Assembly: GCA_024710355.1 (NCBI GenBank)
Contig: JANJUX010000046.1
Span: forward strand, 107,262-171,261
Length of the DNA: 64,000 nucleotides
DNA from: Candidatus Rifleibacteriota bacterium
GTDB lineage: Bacteria; Muiribacteriota; Ozemobacteria; Ozemobacterales; Ozemobacteraceae
Direction of reading: 5' to 3'
Made by a program: the position numbers and the translations under genes. Shown in pieces: positions 16,842 to 25,144 of this stretch. The notes below the pieces were generated by a model. That model was not told the DNA's origin. It did not search any database and saw only the letters and a program-made list of their open reading frames with translations. Every line of letters starts with the position of its first letter. The stretch's first letter is position 1.

Positions 16842-17247
16842 CGCGCGAAATTCTTACTCCCGCTTCTTTCATGGCCTGAATCTTTGCCGGTCCGATATTC
16901 TTTACCCGGTCGTCAAAATCGCGCCAGTCAGCGAAATGGGCAAATCTGCGTTCTGCCATGATCAGGTCTGCTGTTTTTGAGCCGACGCCCGGGCATGCGA
17001 GCAGCTGCTCTCGCGTTGCTTCGTTGATTATTATGTGGTCGGGAGCATCGGCCCCGGTCTGCTCAATCCTGCCGACACTGCCCAGGGCCTGATCTAGCCT
17101 GATGCTGAGCTGTTGGTCGCCGGTGGCAATAAACTGTTGTAATGGCACGGCATCGGTGCCGAAGAACATCGTGCTGCAGCCGATAATAATCGGCAGCAGG
17201 CAGAGAATTCTAAGTTCAATTACCTCGCGCTGGGTTAACTGAAGCAT
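16831..17247 (-). CDS. comEA: ComEA-like helix-hairpin-helix protein
   Basis: This 138-residue protein has one N-terminal membrane anchor (RILCLLPIIIGCSTMFF) and a C-terminal double helix-hairpin-helix DNA-binding domain (about residues 70-135: INEATREQLLACPGVGSKTADLIMAER, then IGPAKIQAMKEAGV). ComEA binds incoming double-stranded DNA at the outer face of the membrane and hands it to ComEC, the next gene. GGGGGACTGAGAAT precedes the ATG. The gene overlaps its upstream neighbour by 13 bp and comEC by 11 bp, so the three are translated from one message. Confidence 0.88.
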   Translation of the reverse strand: MLQLTQREVIELRILCLLPIIIGCSTMFFGTDAVPLQQFIATGDQQLSIRLDQALGSVGRIEQTGADAPDHIIINEATREQLLACPGVGSKTADLIMAERRFAHFADWRDFDDRVKNIGPAKIQAMKEAGVRISRDEK

Positions 17248-17990
17248 ATTCTCAGTCCCCCGTCAGCATTTTGGATGAAAAAGTCTCTTTTGCCAGCTGC
17301 TCTGGCCACTGCTTTTACTTCGAGCAGTGACTTTTTGGGGTCGTTTTTAAAATGCCCGGCATTAAAAACGCGGTTCTGCCAGCCGCTGTCGGCGATGGCA
17401 AACCTGACGCAAAGGTATTCAGGAAACTCTTCGACAATCTGCGGCAGAGAAAGCATCAGATTGTCGGGTGATCCGGCCAGCTGCGCTGCCAGAACCGGCA
17501 CAAAAGGGTAAAGACAGGCGAGCACCAGCCTTTTGAAACGCCCGCCGGCTTTGATCTGCGGGGGCGAGACTTTTGCCGCATGCTTAACCGACATCAGCGC
17601 GGCTCGCAGGTCACTGCGACAGAGAAGGTGATCGCGGCTCTGGGCTGCCGCTTCAAGCCAGGGTTCGGGTTTATGAGCGTCGCCATTCTGCTGGGAATCA
17701 CGAAAAATACGCGCCAACCATTTGAATGCCGCTTCAAGCTGATTCAACGGCTCAGCCGGCAGCTGTGCGCCTTCGCTGATCAGGGCGATTCTGCAGGCGT
17801 CGATTCCGAATTCCGCAGCAAGATCTTCAGGTATGCCCGGTTGTGACCTGCCGGGGGCAAGCCAGCCCAGTGGGCTCAGGCCCCAGAGCTGGCGGGTGCG
17901 CATGGTAATGTCTTCTGTAAGGCTGCCAGAAGAAGCAAAAACAGGCCATAAAGCGGCCTGTTTTTCAAAGCTTTGCGGATTGTACTTCAA
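17235..17990 (-). CDS. Orphan leucyl-tRNA-synthetase-like anticodon-binding domain protein
   Basis: This 251-residue protein resembles the C-terminal third of a class Ia synthetase, most like LeuRS. EFGIDACRIALISEGAQLPAEPLNQLEAAFKWLARIF echoes the end of the catalytic core and the start of the helical anticodon-binding domain. RFKRLVLACLYPFVPVLAAQLAG matches the 'Pro-Phe-x-Pro-His' helix with Val replacing His. There is no HIGH motif, no editing domain and no KMSKS motif, so it cannot charge tRNA. It starts with TTG 3 bp after its upstream neighbour's stop and overlaps comEA. The similarity is my reading of motifs. Function unknown: it could bind tRNA or be a degenerating duplicate. Confidence 0.5.
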   Translation of the reverse strand: MKYNPQSFEKQAALWPVFASSGSLTEDITMRTRQLWGLSPLGWLAPGRSQPGIPEDLAAEFGIDACRIALISEGAQLPAEPLNQLEAAFKWLARIFRDSQQNGDAHKPEPWLEAAAQSRDHLLCRSDLRAALMSVKHAAKVSPPQIKAGGRFKRLVLACLYPFVPVLAAQLAGSPDNLMLSLPQIVEEFPEYLCVRFAIADSGWQNRVFNAGHFKNDPKKSLLEVKAVARAAGKRDFFIQNADGGLRICFS

Positions 17991-17992
17991 GA

Positions 17993-18694
17993 TCAGTTGG
18001 TCAGTAAACCCCAGAGCTGCCGGGTCTTTTCGTTGTTGATGCCAAGGTCGGTGGTTGCGAAGAAAAGCAGCTCACGGGCCTGATTGATAATCGCAGGTTC
18101 CTGCAGCGATTTTCCACAGGCAATGAGGAATCTGATTTCGAAGATAAAGAAATCCTGATCAGAAACAGCCGCTTTCTTTTCGACTTCGAGCAGATCCTTC
18201 ATGGCCTTCTCGTAGTCGCCGGTCTTGAACAGCGTCAAAAGCCCGACTATTTCATTGGCGGTAGCAATATTCTGCTCGATTTCTTTTTTTCGTTCCGGGT
18301 CAGAAACATTCTTCAGTTCTTCTTCTGCCTTTTTAACCCAGGTTGTGTCTGCCTCGAGCATGAAAAATTTCTCGTGCGCAATGGAAAGACAGAGCGTCAC
18401 AAGCACTTCGTTCACTTCTTCTCGGGTGAGAAACGTGCCTGAAGCTACTTTGCGATAAAGGTCGAGGCTGGTCGAGAATGTCTGGCGGGCATCGGCAAAC
18501 TTGTCGTAAGCCTTCTCGAGCTGCCCCTGATTGAAGTTGAGGTAGCCTTCGGCCAGCAGCTGCGTCTGTGCCTTCTGCTGCCGACTGCCCGAGAAAAGAA
18601 GGCCGCCGGCCACCCCGCCGCCGATCAACAGCAGCAGAATGATCAGAATGGCGATAGCACCACCGGTGCGGGCTGAGTTATTCAAGGTCTTCAT
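17993..18694 (-). CDS. Membrane-anchored TPR-like protein
   Basis: This 233-residue protein has one transmembrane helix (about residues 11-33, with an IAILIILLLLIGGGVAGGLLF core) and an extracytoplasmic helical region with TPR-like pairs (LLAEGYLNFNQGQLEKAYDKFADAR, LLTLFKTGDYEKAMKDLLEVEKKA). No catalytic motif is present. The start at 18694 (a second ATG lies 12 bp earlier at 18706) overlaps the end of the DUF2225 gene, so the two are translationally coupled. A longer frame to 19282 exists but merely reads the DUF2225 gene out of frame. The protein probably works with the DUF2225 product. Confidence 0.7.
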   Translation of the reverse strand: MKTLNNSARTGGAIAILIILLLLIGGGVAGGLLFSGSRQQKAQTQLLAEGYLNFNQGQLEKAYDKFADARQTFSTSLDLYRKVASGTFLTREEVNEVLVTLCLSIAHEKFFMLEADTTWVKKAEEELKNVSDPERKKEIEQNIATANEIVGLLTLFKTGDYEKAMKDLLEVEKKAAVSDQDFFIFEIRFLIACGKSLQEPAIINQARELLFFATTDLGINNEKTRQLWGLLTN

Positions 18695-19655
18695 CTTCAG
18701 ATTCATCCTGGGGAATTGGCATGTTGGGCTGGGTGTTGGTTTCGTGGCGCATTTCTCTGGCCTGGTTAACGAACCAGAGAATGATGCCCTGGGCGCTCTG
18801 GCTGCCGTAAATGATCTGTTCAAGATACTTGTTGCTTTCATCGAATTTACCAAGCAGACGGTTGGCGCCAGCGAGAATATACATGATTTCAAACACCCGC
18901 GACTGCGGAATATTTTCTTTCGGGATTCTCGTGCCATCGGGCATAAAGGCGTCGTCAACACTGGTGGCCGCGTTGGTGATCGTGAGAAAAGCAGTTGCTT
19001 CGGTGAGATACGCTTTTTCGAAGTCTTTGTAACGCTGCTGTAGCGCCGGATCGGTCGCCAGTTCGGCGGCGTCGCGAGCTGTCCAGGCGGCGTTAAGATA
19101 GGTATAGCCAAGCAGACGGTGGTTGGCTTTGCGGGCTTTTGAGCAGATCGCTGCCAGTTCCCAGCTGCGGATAGCGGCTTCGAGGTCGCCGTCTTTCTGC
19201 AGTTCGTTAAATGGCTTGCCTTTGTCTTTAAGGCCTCCGGCCACTCTTTCAAGCAGGGGCTTGATCTGGCGCAGAATGGCAATATTGGTTGGTGTCAACT
19301 CTTTGAGCTTTTCAGCTTCGATATCCTTCCAGATCTGCTGCCCGGAAGAGGCTGCTCTGACGCGGCTGGCGGCATCCCACTGTGAGCGGTGATTGTCGAG
19401 CAGGGCTTTGCGCCTTGCCTCAATTTCTGACATAAGCGGGCAGAAATACTTGTCTTCAGCGGCATAGTAGCAGTGAGGGCAGACGCAAACATTGAAATAG
19501 CGCGGGTTAATGTTGCCAAGATAAACCGGGCGATAATCGATATCGCGTTTATCGAGACTGAACTGCTTCTTTTTCAGCAGGTAGCGTTTGAACTCCTTGC
19601 CGCAGATTGGACAGACAATGTCTTTCGGTAGAAATAGTTTATCGTTTAGAGCCAT
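18678..19655 (-). CDS. DUF2225 family zinc-ribbon/TPR protein
   Basis: This is a 325-residue cytosolic protein. The N-terminus holds two CxxC pairs (CPICGKEF near residue 14, then VCVCPHCYYAA near 47), a zinc ribbon typical of DUF2225. The remainder is helical with TPR character (SWELAAICSKARKANHRLLGYTYLNAAW, FEIMYILAGANRLLGKFDESNKYLEQII). The tail is strongly acidic (QDESEDEDLE). DUF2225 function is not established. ATG at 19655 is chosen because the earlier TTG at 19688 lacks a ribosome site. The next gene encodes a membrane-anchored TPR-like protein, and the coding regions overlap. Confidence 0.75.
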   Translation of the reverse strand: MALNDKLFLPKDIVCPICGKEFKRYLLKKKQFSLDKRDIDYRPVYLGNINPRYFNVCVCPHCYYAAEDKYFCPLMSEIEARRKALLDNHRSQWDAASRVRAASSGQQIWKDIEAEKLKELTPTNIAILRQIKPLLERVAGGLKDKGKPFNELQKDGDLEAAIRSWELAAICSKARKANHRLLGYTYLNAAWTARDAAELATDPALQQRYKDFEKAYLTEATAFLTITNAATSVDDAFMPDGTRIPKENIPQSRVFEIMYILAGANRLLGKFDESNKYLEQIIYGSQSAQGIILWFVNQAREMRHETNTQPNMPIPQDESEDEDLE

Positions 19656-19715
19656 AATCGCACCGTCGTTTCTGGGTAGGTTAAACAAATAAATTTACAC
19701 TACCATATCTTAAAT

Positions 19716-20441
19716 TTACAGAATTCGCAACAGTTTATGAACCTGAGGAATCCATCGCACCTGCTGGAAAAAAGGTCTGAACAGTTGAATCCAGTCAATT
19801 ATGTTGCCGGTATCCCAGTCGCTGATATGGGCCGGGAAAATTGCGCATGGCTGCAAAACCAGCGTGTAATCGTCGATTTGCATGGTTTCGAGCATCGCGA
19901 GCAATTTTGTCGGGTCGTCATCGGCATCGATGGCGAGTCGAAAATATGTGGTTTCCGGACTGGTGACAGAAATTATCTTTTCCAGGTTTTTATGGTAGCG
20001 ACTGCAATTCTTTTCCTGAAAATATTTAAGGTCGATACACCAGCGGTTAACCAGAGAATTCAGTTTTTCAAAGTCGGTAAGCGGAGCTCCGGTGGTCTGT
20101 ACAAAGGTCTCGATCCGATTTTTTCTGAGAATCTGCAACAACTCGCAGAGAAAATCTGTCTGCTGTAGCGGCTCTTCACCAATGAACGAGACGGTAAAAA
20201 AACGGTCCAGTTCGAATGTCTCTGACAACAGTTGAAAAAAGCGCAGAGGTGTGACCGGGTTGCGGGCAAAATGATTGCGTGATCCGGGCAGAGTTCTGAT
20301 GACAAAGGTCGGTTCTTCTGCCTGCCCTTCGGCGACAGCAGCCAGTCTGACAAAAAGCTGCATGGTGCCGACATGCAGGCCTTCGCCCTGAATTGAAGCA
20401 AAGACTTCGCTGATTTTACCCCTGGTTTTTGATGGTTTCAA
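19716..20441 (-). CDS. QueE-like protein lacking the radical-SAM cysteine motif
   Basis: This 241-residue protein follows the QueE (7-carboxy-7-deazaguanine synthase) layout: SEVFASIQGEGLHVGTMQLFVRL at the N-terminus, SFIGEEPLQQ where QueE has GGEPLLQ, VQTTG for ETNG, WCIDLKYF, and a C-terminal IPQVHKLL for the PQxHK motif. After FVRL, where QueE has GCNxxCxWCDT, this protein has AAVAEGQAEEPTFVIRT with no cysteine at all. I checked the other two frames there and found no CxxxCxxC that a frameshift could restore. Without cysteines it cannot hold the [4Fe-4S] cluster, so QueE chemistry is unlikely. It starts with TTG and overlaps ligA by 26 bp. Non-catalytic or altered function is inferred. Confidence 0.65.
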   Translation of the reverse strand: MKPSKTRGKISEVFASIQGEGLHVGTMQLFVRLAAVAEGQAEEPTFVIRTLPGSRNHFARNPVTPLRFFQLLSETFELDRFFTVSFIGEEPLQQTDFLCELLQILRKNRIETFVQTTGAPLTDFEKLNSLVNRWCIDLKYFQEKNCSRYHKNLEKIISVTSPETTYFRLAIDADDDPTKLLAMLETMQIDDYTLVLQPCAIFPAHISDWDTGNIIDWIQLFRPFFQQVRWIPQVHKLLRIL

Positions 20442-22458
20442 AGCTTATTCCCAGCATTTCTGACAATTTAAACTCGTTGATGATCGGAATCTTGTGCTGC
20501 AGAGCCTTTGTCTTTTTCGTCGAAACATAATCATCGCCTTCGAGCGAACCAATCAACAGATAATCAGTTTTTGGCGAAACCGAAGACTTGGTCTGCCCGC
20601 CATGTGATTTGATCAGTTCTTCGATCTTTCGGCGCGGAATAACAGCTTCGCCGGTTACTACAAAAGACTTGCCGTTCAGCTGGTCGCCGGCTTTCTGACT
20701 CGCAAGCTCTTCAGCTGACGGCCCATGCCACCAGTTTTTCAGGGCTTCGATAAAGCTGTGGTTCAGCTGGTCGCCAACAAAGTCGATTACGCAGCGGGCG
20801 ACCCGTTCCTTGATACCCTCGACCTCTGTGAGAGTCTGCAGGTCCGCAGCAAGAAAGCTGGCGAACGACTGATTGAAGCGCTGCGCAATTTTTTCGCTGA
20901 CTACAATACCGACATTACTGATGCCAAGTGCCGAAATTAGCCTGAATAAAGGTTTTGCCTTCGCCGCCGCAAGATTGCTGGCAATTTTGGCGGCAGATTT
21001 CTCGCCCATTCTTTCGATGCCGGCTAATGTAACCGTGTCCAGCGCCAGAATATCTTCGACTTTTGTGATTACTCCGGCTTCGAGCAGCCTGTCTACGAGC
21101 TGTGGCCCGAAATTTTCGATTTCCATCTGCGTGATGAAATGAATGATGCGGCGGGCGATTACGCCGCGGCAGGCCGGATTCTGACATCTGACGACCGTTG
21201 CCGTTTCATCGTCGTCGCCGCGGCCTACATAAATCTTTTCGGCGCAGGTCGGGCAATGTTCCGGCGGGTTGATCGTCTGTTCGTTGCCGGTTCTCTGTTC
21301 CGGCAGGGACTCTACAATATACGGAATAATATAGCCAGCTTTTTCGACAACCACCCGGTCGCCGATTCTGATGTCTTTTTCTCTGATCTGGTCTAGATTA
21401 TGCAGTGAAGCCCGCGACACCGTCGTGCCGCCAAGCTCGACCGGTTCAAGGTGTGCCACTGGTGTCAGCTGCGACCTGCCAATCTGCCATTCAACATTTA
21501 GCAGTTGCGATATTGCTCTTTCCTGCGGGTATTTGTAGGCAATGACCCAGCGCGGTGCCTTGGCGGTACTCCCGAGTTCAAGCTGCCAGGCAAGATTGTC
21601 GATCTTGATGACGATGCCGTCGATATCAAAGTCGAATTCGTTGCGTCGCCGGGCAATGTCTTCGATAAATTCGCCGATTTCTTCTGCTGATCTGCAGAGC
21701 CGCCAGGCTGCATTTATTTTAAAACCAAGCCTGCTGAGGTGGGTTAGAACCTCTGAGTGTGATTTGAAACCAAGTTCAAAGGCCTGGGCGATACCGTATG
21801 CCATCGTCTGCAGACCGCGCCCTGCGGCCACTGAAGGGTCGAGTGATTTGATCGTGCCGGCGGTGAGGTTGCGGCAGTTTTTAAAGGGTTCTTCGCCATT
21901 TTCAATTCTGGCCTTGTTGAGCTTTTCGAGAACCTGGCGAGGTGTGTAGATCTCGCCGCGCACATCCATATCGAGAGCTGAATCGATCTTGAGCGGCAGT
22001 GACCTGATGGTTTTGACATTGCCGGTGATCAGATCGCCTTCGATGCCGTTGCCGCGGGTAGCGCCGCTTTGCAGAATGCCGTCGCGATAATGAAAGGTCC
22101 CGGAAACTCCGTCGATTTTCAGCTCGGCCACAACCGGAAACGGGCTGCGCCCGAGCAGTTTCTCGCAACGGGTCAGCCAGTCGTTGATATCACCGGCTGA
22201 ATACGAGTTCTCGATGCTCATCATCGGCACCCGGTGTTTTACTGAATTGAACGAGGTAACCGACTCACCGACTCTTTGCGTCGGCGAATCCGGGGTTATC
22301 AGGTCGGGGTAGGCCGCTTCCAGATCTTTGAGCTGTTGCATCAGACGGTCAAATTCACCGTCGGTTATTTCGGGGTTCGCTTCGACAAAATACAGTTGCT
22401 CATGCCTTCTGATAAGGTCGCGCAGATTGTCGAGCCTTTTTCTGACTTCGTTTTCCAT
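20416..22458 (-). CDS. ligA: NAD-dependent DNA ligase
   Basis: This 680-residue protein has the full LigA architecture: an N-terminal Ia domain, the adenylation domain with the catalytic Lys114 in AELKIDGVSG, an OB fold, a four-Cys zinc finger (CPTC and CQNPAC), helix-hairpin-helix repeats (about residues 450-570), and a C-terminal BRCT domain (about 600-675, GKSFVVTGEAVIPRRKIEELIKSHGG). It seals nicks using NAD and is essential in replication. Length is normal. The start lies 1 bp after the upstream gene's stop, so it shares that message. The QueE-like gene starts inside its end. Confidence 0.97.
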   Translation of the reverse strand: MENEVRKRLDNLRDLIRRHEQLYFVEANPEITDGEFDRLMQQLKDLEAAYPDLITPDSPTQRVGESVTSFNSVKHRVPMMSIENSYSAGDINDWLTRCEKLLGRSPFPVVAELKIDGVSGTFHYRDGILQSGATRGNGIEGDLITGNVKTIRSLPLKIDSALDMDVRGEIYTPRQVLEKLNKARIENGEEPFKNCRNLTAGTIKSLDPSVAAGRGLQTMAYGIAQAFELGFKSHSEVLTHLSRLGFKINAAWRLCRSAEEIGEFIEDIARRRNEFDFDIDGIVIKIDNLAWQLELGSTAKAPRWVIAYKYPQERAISQLLNVEWQIGRSQLTPVAHLEPVELGGTTVSRASLHNLDQIREKDIRIGDRVVVEKAGYIIPYIVESLPEQRTGNEQTINPPEHCPTCAEKIYVGRGDDDETATVVRCQNPACRGVIARRIIHFITQMEIENFGPQLVDRLLEAGVITKVEDILALDTVTLAGIERMGEKSAAKIASNLAAAKAKPLFRLISALGISNVGIVVSEKIAQRFNQSFASFLAADLQTLTEVEGIKERVARCVIDFVGDQLNHSFIEALKNWWHGPSAEELASQKAGDQLNGKSFVVTGEAVIPRRKIEELIKSHGGQTKSSVSPKTDYLLIGSLEGDDYVSTKKTKALQHKIPIINEFKLSEMLGISFETIKNQG

Positions 22459-22459
22459 T

Positions 22460-23602
22460 TCAGTCTACCATTGCTGTGTTGATGAATTGCAGACCACGGT
22501 CACTGCCGATCCAGAGAATATCGCCGCTGGCGGCAAGCTTTCTGACCCGTTCGGGCGCGCTGCCTGAGCTGGCAGTGATCAGCTGAATGCGGTCTTCTCT
22601 GATGCGCACCAGCCCGCCATCGGTGCCGGCCCAGATTGAATTGCGGTGGGCGATCAGCGCGTTGACCCGGTTGGCCGGCAGTCCGTGAATGCGTGAGTAG
22701 CTCACAAGATTCGGGGTAAAATCATTGAAGAACTTTTCGACCGGAGTTGTGAGCAGCAGAACACCTCTGCCGGTAGCAAGCCAGATTCGCGTTCCGTCGA
22801 AGGCGATGTCGGTGATTGGTCGCGATATGACCGACCTGGCATGATCGATATTTTTCCAGAGTTCGGGGTTCGAAGCCGGAAAGTTGATATTCCAGATACT
22901 GAGACCGCGATCGTGAGCCGCGACGAACCAGGTGCCCGGTCGAGCGAGGTTGTGACACCAGTTGTTACGCAGACCGCCATTGGTATTCGCTTCGTTTATA
23001 GTCTGAAAGCCACTGCCGGGTTTCATGAAGGCCGCGCCGTTCTGGGTGCCGGCCCAGATAGTAGTTCCGTCCCAGATAAGGCTCCATACAAGCTGTGATG
23101 GCAGGGAATCAGACAGTTCCGATCTGACAAAGCGGCCCGAATCATTTTGCACGCACAGGCCGGTTAAGGTGCCAACCCAGAGGTCTTTGCCGTCATAGGC
23201 AAGGCATTCTGCCTGCTGAAACGGAAAGCTGCCCTCTTCGATCGAAAAGGTCTGCAGCTGGTCTTCTCTGATCGAAGCCAGACCCTGCTCAGTCGCCGCC
23301 CATACGAATCCGCGCGGGTCGACCAGGATATCGTTCACTGCAGCGGTTTTGTAGAGGCGGCTGAAAGGTATGGCCAGGCTGCTGGTAGGTTCAGCGTTTT
23401 CGGAAATAAGCTTCGGGGCTTCGCTGATAGCCGGGGCCGGGGGTGCCCCATCCTGAATCTGCCCGTCAGCTGCGCCTGTCTGGTTTATTGACGATTCCGG
23501 CTGATTCGAAGACTCGTTGGCCACAAGAAATGCAATCGAGACCAGAATCAGCACCAGCCAGAAAAGCCAGCCCGAATTGCGGGCCGCAAAGACATTTTTC
23601 AA
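22460..23602 (-). CDS. Membrane-anchored ligand-sensor-type propeller protein (Reg_prop repeats)
   Basis: This 380-residue protein has an N-terminal transmembrane or signal helix (SGWLFWLVLILVSIAFLVA), a Pro/Ser/Glu-rich linker (about residues 30-75), and six or so blades of the two-component-regulator propeller type: DPRGFVWAATEQGLASIRED, YDGKDLWVGTLTGLCVQ, DGTTIWAGTQNGAAFM, DGTRIWLATGRGVLLL, RNSIWAGTDGGLVRIRED, GDILWIGSDRGLQFI. Such propellers usually sit in front of a histidine kinase or cyclase, but this one ends with the propeller. It starts with TTG overlapping the upstream stop (TTGA), after GGAGGGG. It is therefore coupled to the periplasmic-binding protein gene. Confidence 0.78.
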   Translation of the reverse strand: MKNVFAARNSGWLFWLVLILVSIAFLVANESSNQPESSINQTGAADGQIQDGAPPAPAISEAPKLISENAEPTSSLAIPFSRLYKTAAVNDILVDPRGFVWAATEQGLASIREDQLQTFSIEEGSFPFQQAECLAYDGKDLWVGTLTGLCVQNDSGRFVRSELSDSLPSQLVWSLIWDGTTIWAGTQNGAAFMKPGSGFQTINEANTNGGLRNNWCHNLARPGTWFVAAHDRGLSIWNINFPASNPELWKNIDHARSVISRPITDIAFDGTRIWLATGRGVLLLTTPVEKFFNDFTPNLVSYSRIHGLPANRVNALIAHRNSIWAGTDGGLVRIREDRIQLITASSGSAPERVRKLAASGDILWIGSDRGLQFINTAMVD

Positions 23603-24774
23603 AACAGCCCCTCCATGGTGACCGGTATTTTCTGTCGGTCTTTGATGATGGCGATTTCAGCCGGTCTGACCTGGTTGCCATCTTCGTCAAACCCGCCTGA
23701 CCCGGCGACACTTTCCCAGCCGTGCAGGGACGCCAGGGCATTTCGCGCCGAATTGCGATCGAGATCAGAGGCTTTGAATGCGAGCGCCATCAGCATCATC
23801 GCTTCATAGCCCATTGCAGCATCGGCATCGGCCGGTTGCCCGAAAGTCTCGGCATATTCGCTGAGAAAATAATCGGCCCGTTGCCCGCCGGCGCGCGGAT
23901 TGAAGGGCATGGTTGTCACTACAGATTCTGAGTAAACTCCGGCAAGATTGGCGAATTCTCCGGCGGCCAGCTGATTGCCACCAATAACCGGGCGCGCGAA
24001 CCTCGCCTCGCGAAATTGTCTGAGGATCATGGCAGAATCGGCCGCGGGCGCCAGAATCACTAGAAGGTCGGGTGCGGCGGCCATGATGGTATCAAGCTGG
24101 CGGCGAAAATTAAGCGTGCCTTTTTTGTAAGAAACTGCGGCGCAGACCTGCTGCCCCGAGCGATTCGAAATTTCGATAAATCTCTGGGCGCTGTCTGGTC
24201 CGTAGAGTTCGAGATCATAGATTAGGGCTGGTTTTCGGCTGTTGAAGCGCTTTAGAGCGTAATCGGCAAGTGCCTCGAACTGCCTGCGGTCATCGGTGAT
24301 GCTCCTGAAGGTGAAGCGGTTACCGCTGGCCGTCGTTTCGTAGTGCGTGCAGATGCCGGTGATGAACGGAACCTGGGCCTTTTCGGCGAGAGCCTGAATG
24401 ATTCTTGTATTTGCCGGGCTGAAGCCGCCAATCAGTGCAAAAACCGAGTTTTCATAGATCAGGTCACGGGTACCCTCGGCGGTTTTTTCTGCCTGTCCAT
24501 GTGTGTCGCGAATCTGCAGTTGCAGCCTGCGGCCGTTTATACCGCCCAGCTCGTTGATGTGCCGGGCGGCAAGAGTCAGGCCGTTGAGATGGTTCGCGGC
24601 ACGGTGTGCATGCTCGCCGCTGAGTGGCAGAACCACACCGATCTGCATTTCGTTTGAGCTGAAGTCGATTGAATAAAAAAGGACCACCAGCAGAACCGGC
24701 ACCGCCAGCAGCTGATAGATATCGAACCGTGCGAAAAAGGTTTTAAACGGCGCGACAAATTCTGATAGTTTCAT
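23599..24774 (-). CDS. Membrane-anchored branched-chain-amino-acid-type periplasmic binding protein
   Basis: This 391-residue protein has an uncleaved-looking N-terminal helix (YQLLAVPVLLVVLFYSIDF) followed by a type I periplasmic-binding fold: IGVVLPLSGEHAHRAANHLNGLTLAARHINELGGINGRRLQLQIRD, VFALIGGFSPANTRI, and a second lobe with GYEAMMLMALAFKASD. This is the Leu/Ile/Val-binding family of ABC importers and sensors. No permease or ATPase genes are near. Anchoring to the membrane and coupling to a propeller protein suggest a sensory rather than transport role (inference). The ATG overlaps the previous stop (ATGA), and the next gene overlaps its end. Confidence 0.8.
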   Translation of the reverse strand: MKLSEFVAPFKTFFARFDIYQLLAVPVLLVVLFYSIDFSSNEMQIGVVLPLSGEHAHRAANHLNGLTLAARHINELGGINGRRLQLQIRDTHGQAEKTAEGTRDLIYENSVFALIGGFSPANTRIIQALAEKAQVPFITGICTHYETTASGNRFTFRSITDDRRQFEALADYALKRFNSRKPALIYDLELYGPDSAQRFIEISNRSGQQVCAAVSYKKGTLNFRRQLDTIMAAAPDLLVILAPAADSAMILRQFREARFARPVIGGNQLAAGEFANLAGVYSESVVTTMPFNPRAGGQRADYFLSEYAETFGQPADADAAMGYEAMMLMALAFKASDLDRNSARNALASLHGWESVAGSGGFDEDGNQVRPAEIAIIKDRQKIPVTMEGLF

Positions 24775-25136
24775 ACGACACTGTTGCGGATATATGTTAA
24801 TACCAGCAGAAACAGGCCCATATAGACCGAGAGCGAGAAGAAATACAGCAGGGCAAAGAACAGAAAAGGCATTTCCTTGATGACTTTGTTGAAGAATTCG
24901 TTTTCAACTTCTTTAAAGATGGTGTTCTTTGAAGAAAAGCGGTCGAAGGCAAACACCATTATTGCTCCCAGCCCAAAAAAACCGAGCGCAAAACCGAATC
25001 CGGCAGCGAACACCGGTGTGTAAATATTTTGCGGAGCAGTAGAATAAAGCATGAACGCAACTATCAGGCTGACGCCAAGCAGAGTGCAGAAAACCACCGA
25101 CGCCCAGAAAATCCATGCCCAGATGAATTCTTTCAT
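24771..25136 (-). CDS. Small three- or four-helix membrane protein
   Basis: This 121-residue protein is almost entirely hydrophobic helices (about residues 5-30, 38-62 and 85-117) with a charged loop (FDRFSSKNTIFKEVENEFFNKVIKEMP). No family is recognised. It is translationally coupled (ATGA overlap) to the periplasmic-binding protein gene and 8 bp after the MazG-type gene. It is a likely membrane partner of the binding protein and propeller protein. Confidence 0.6.
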   Translation of the reverse strand: MKEFIWAWIFWASVVFCTLLGVSLIVAFMLYSTAPQNIYTPVFAAGFGFALGFFGLGAIMVFAFDRFSSKNTIFKEVENEFFNKVIKEMPFLFFALLYFFSLSVYMGLFLLVLTYIRNSVV

Positions 25137-25144
25137 ATTCTGCT

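Noticed and set aside
17993..19282. 429-codon frame giving a longer TPR-like protein
   Set aside because: Its first 200 codons are the DUF2225 gene read out of frame and have no plausible protein composition. The start at 18694 fits the overlap and membrane helix.
20281..20400. Frameshift that would restore the QueE cysteine motif
   Set aside because: Both other frames across this stretch were read. They give no CxxxCxxC pattern, and the observed frame stays open with conserved motifs on both sides.
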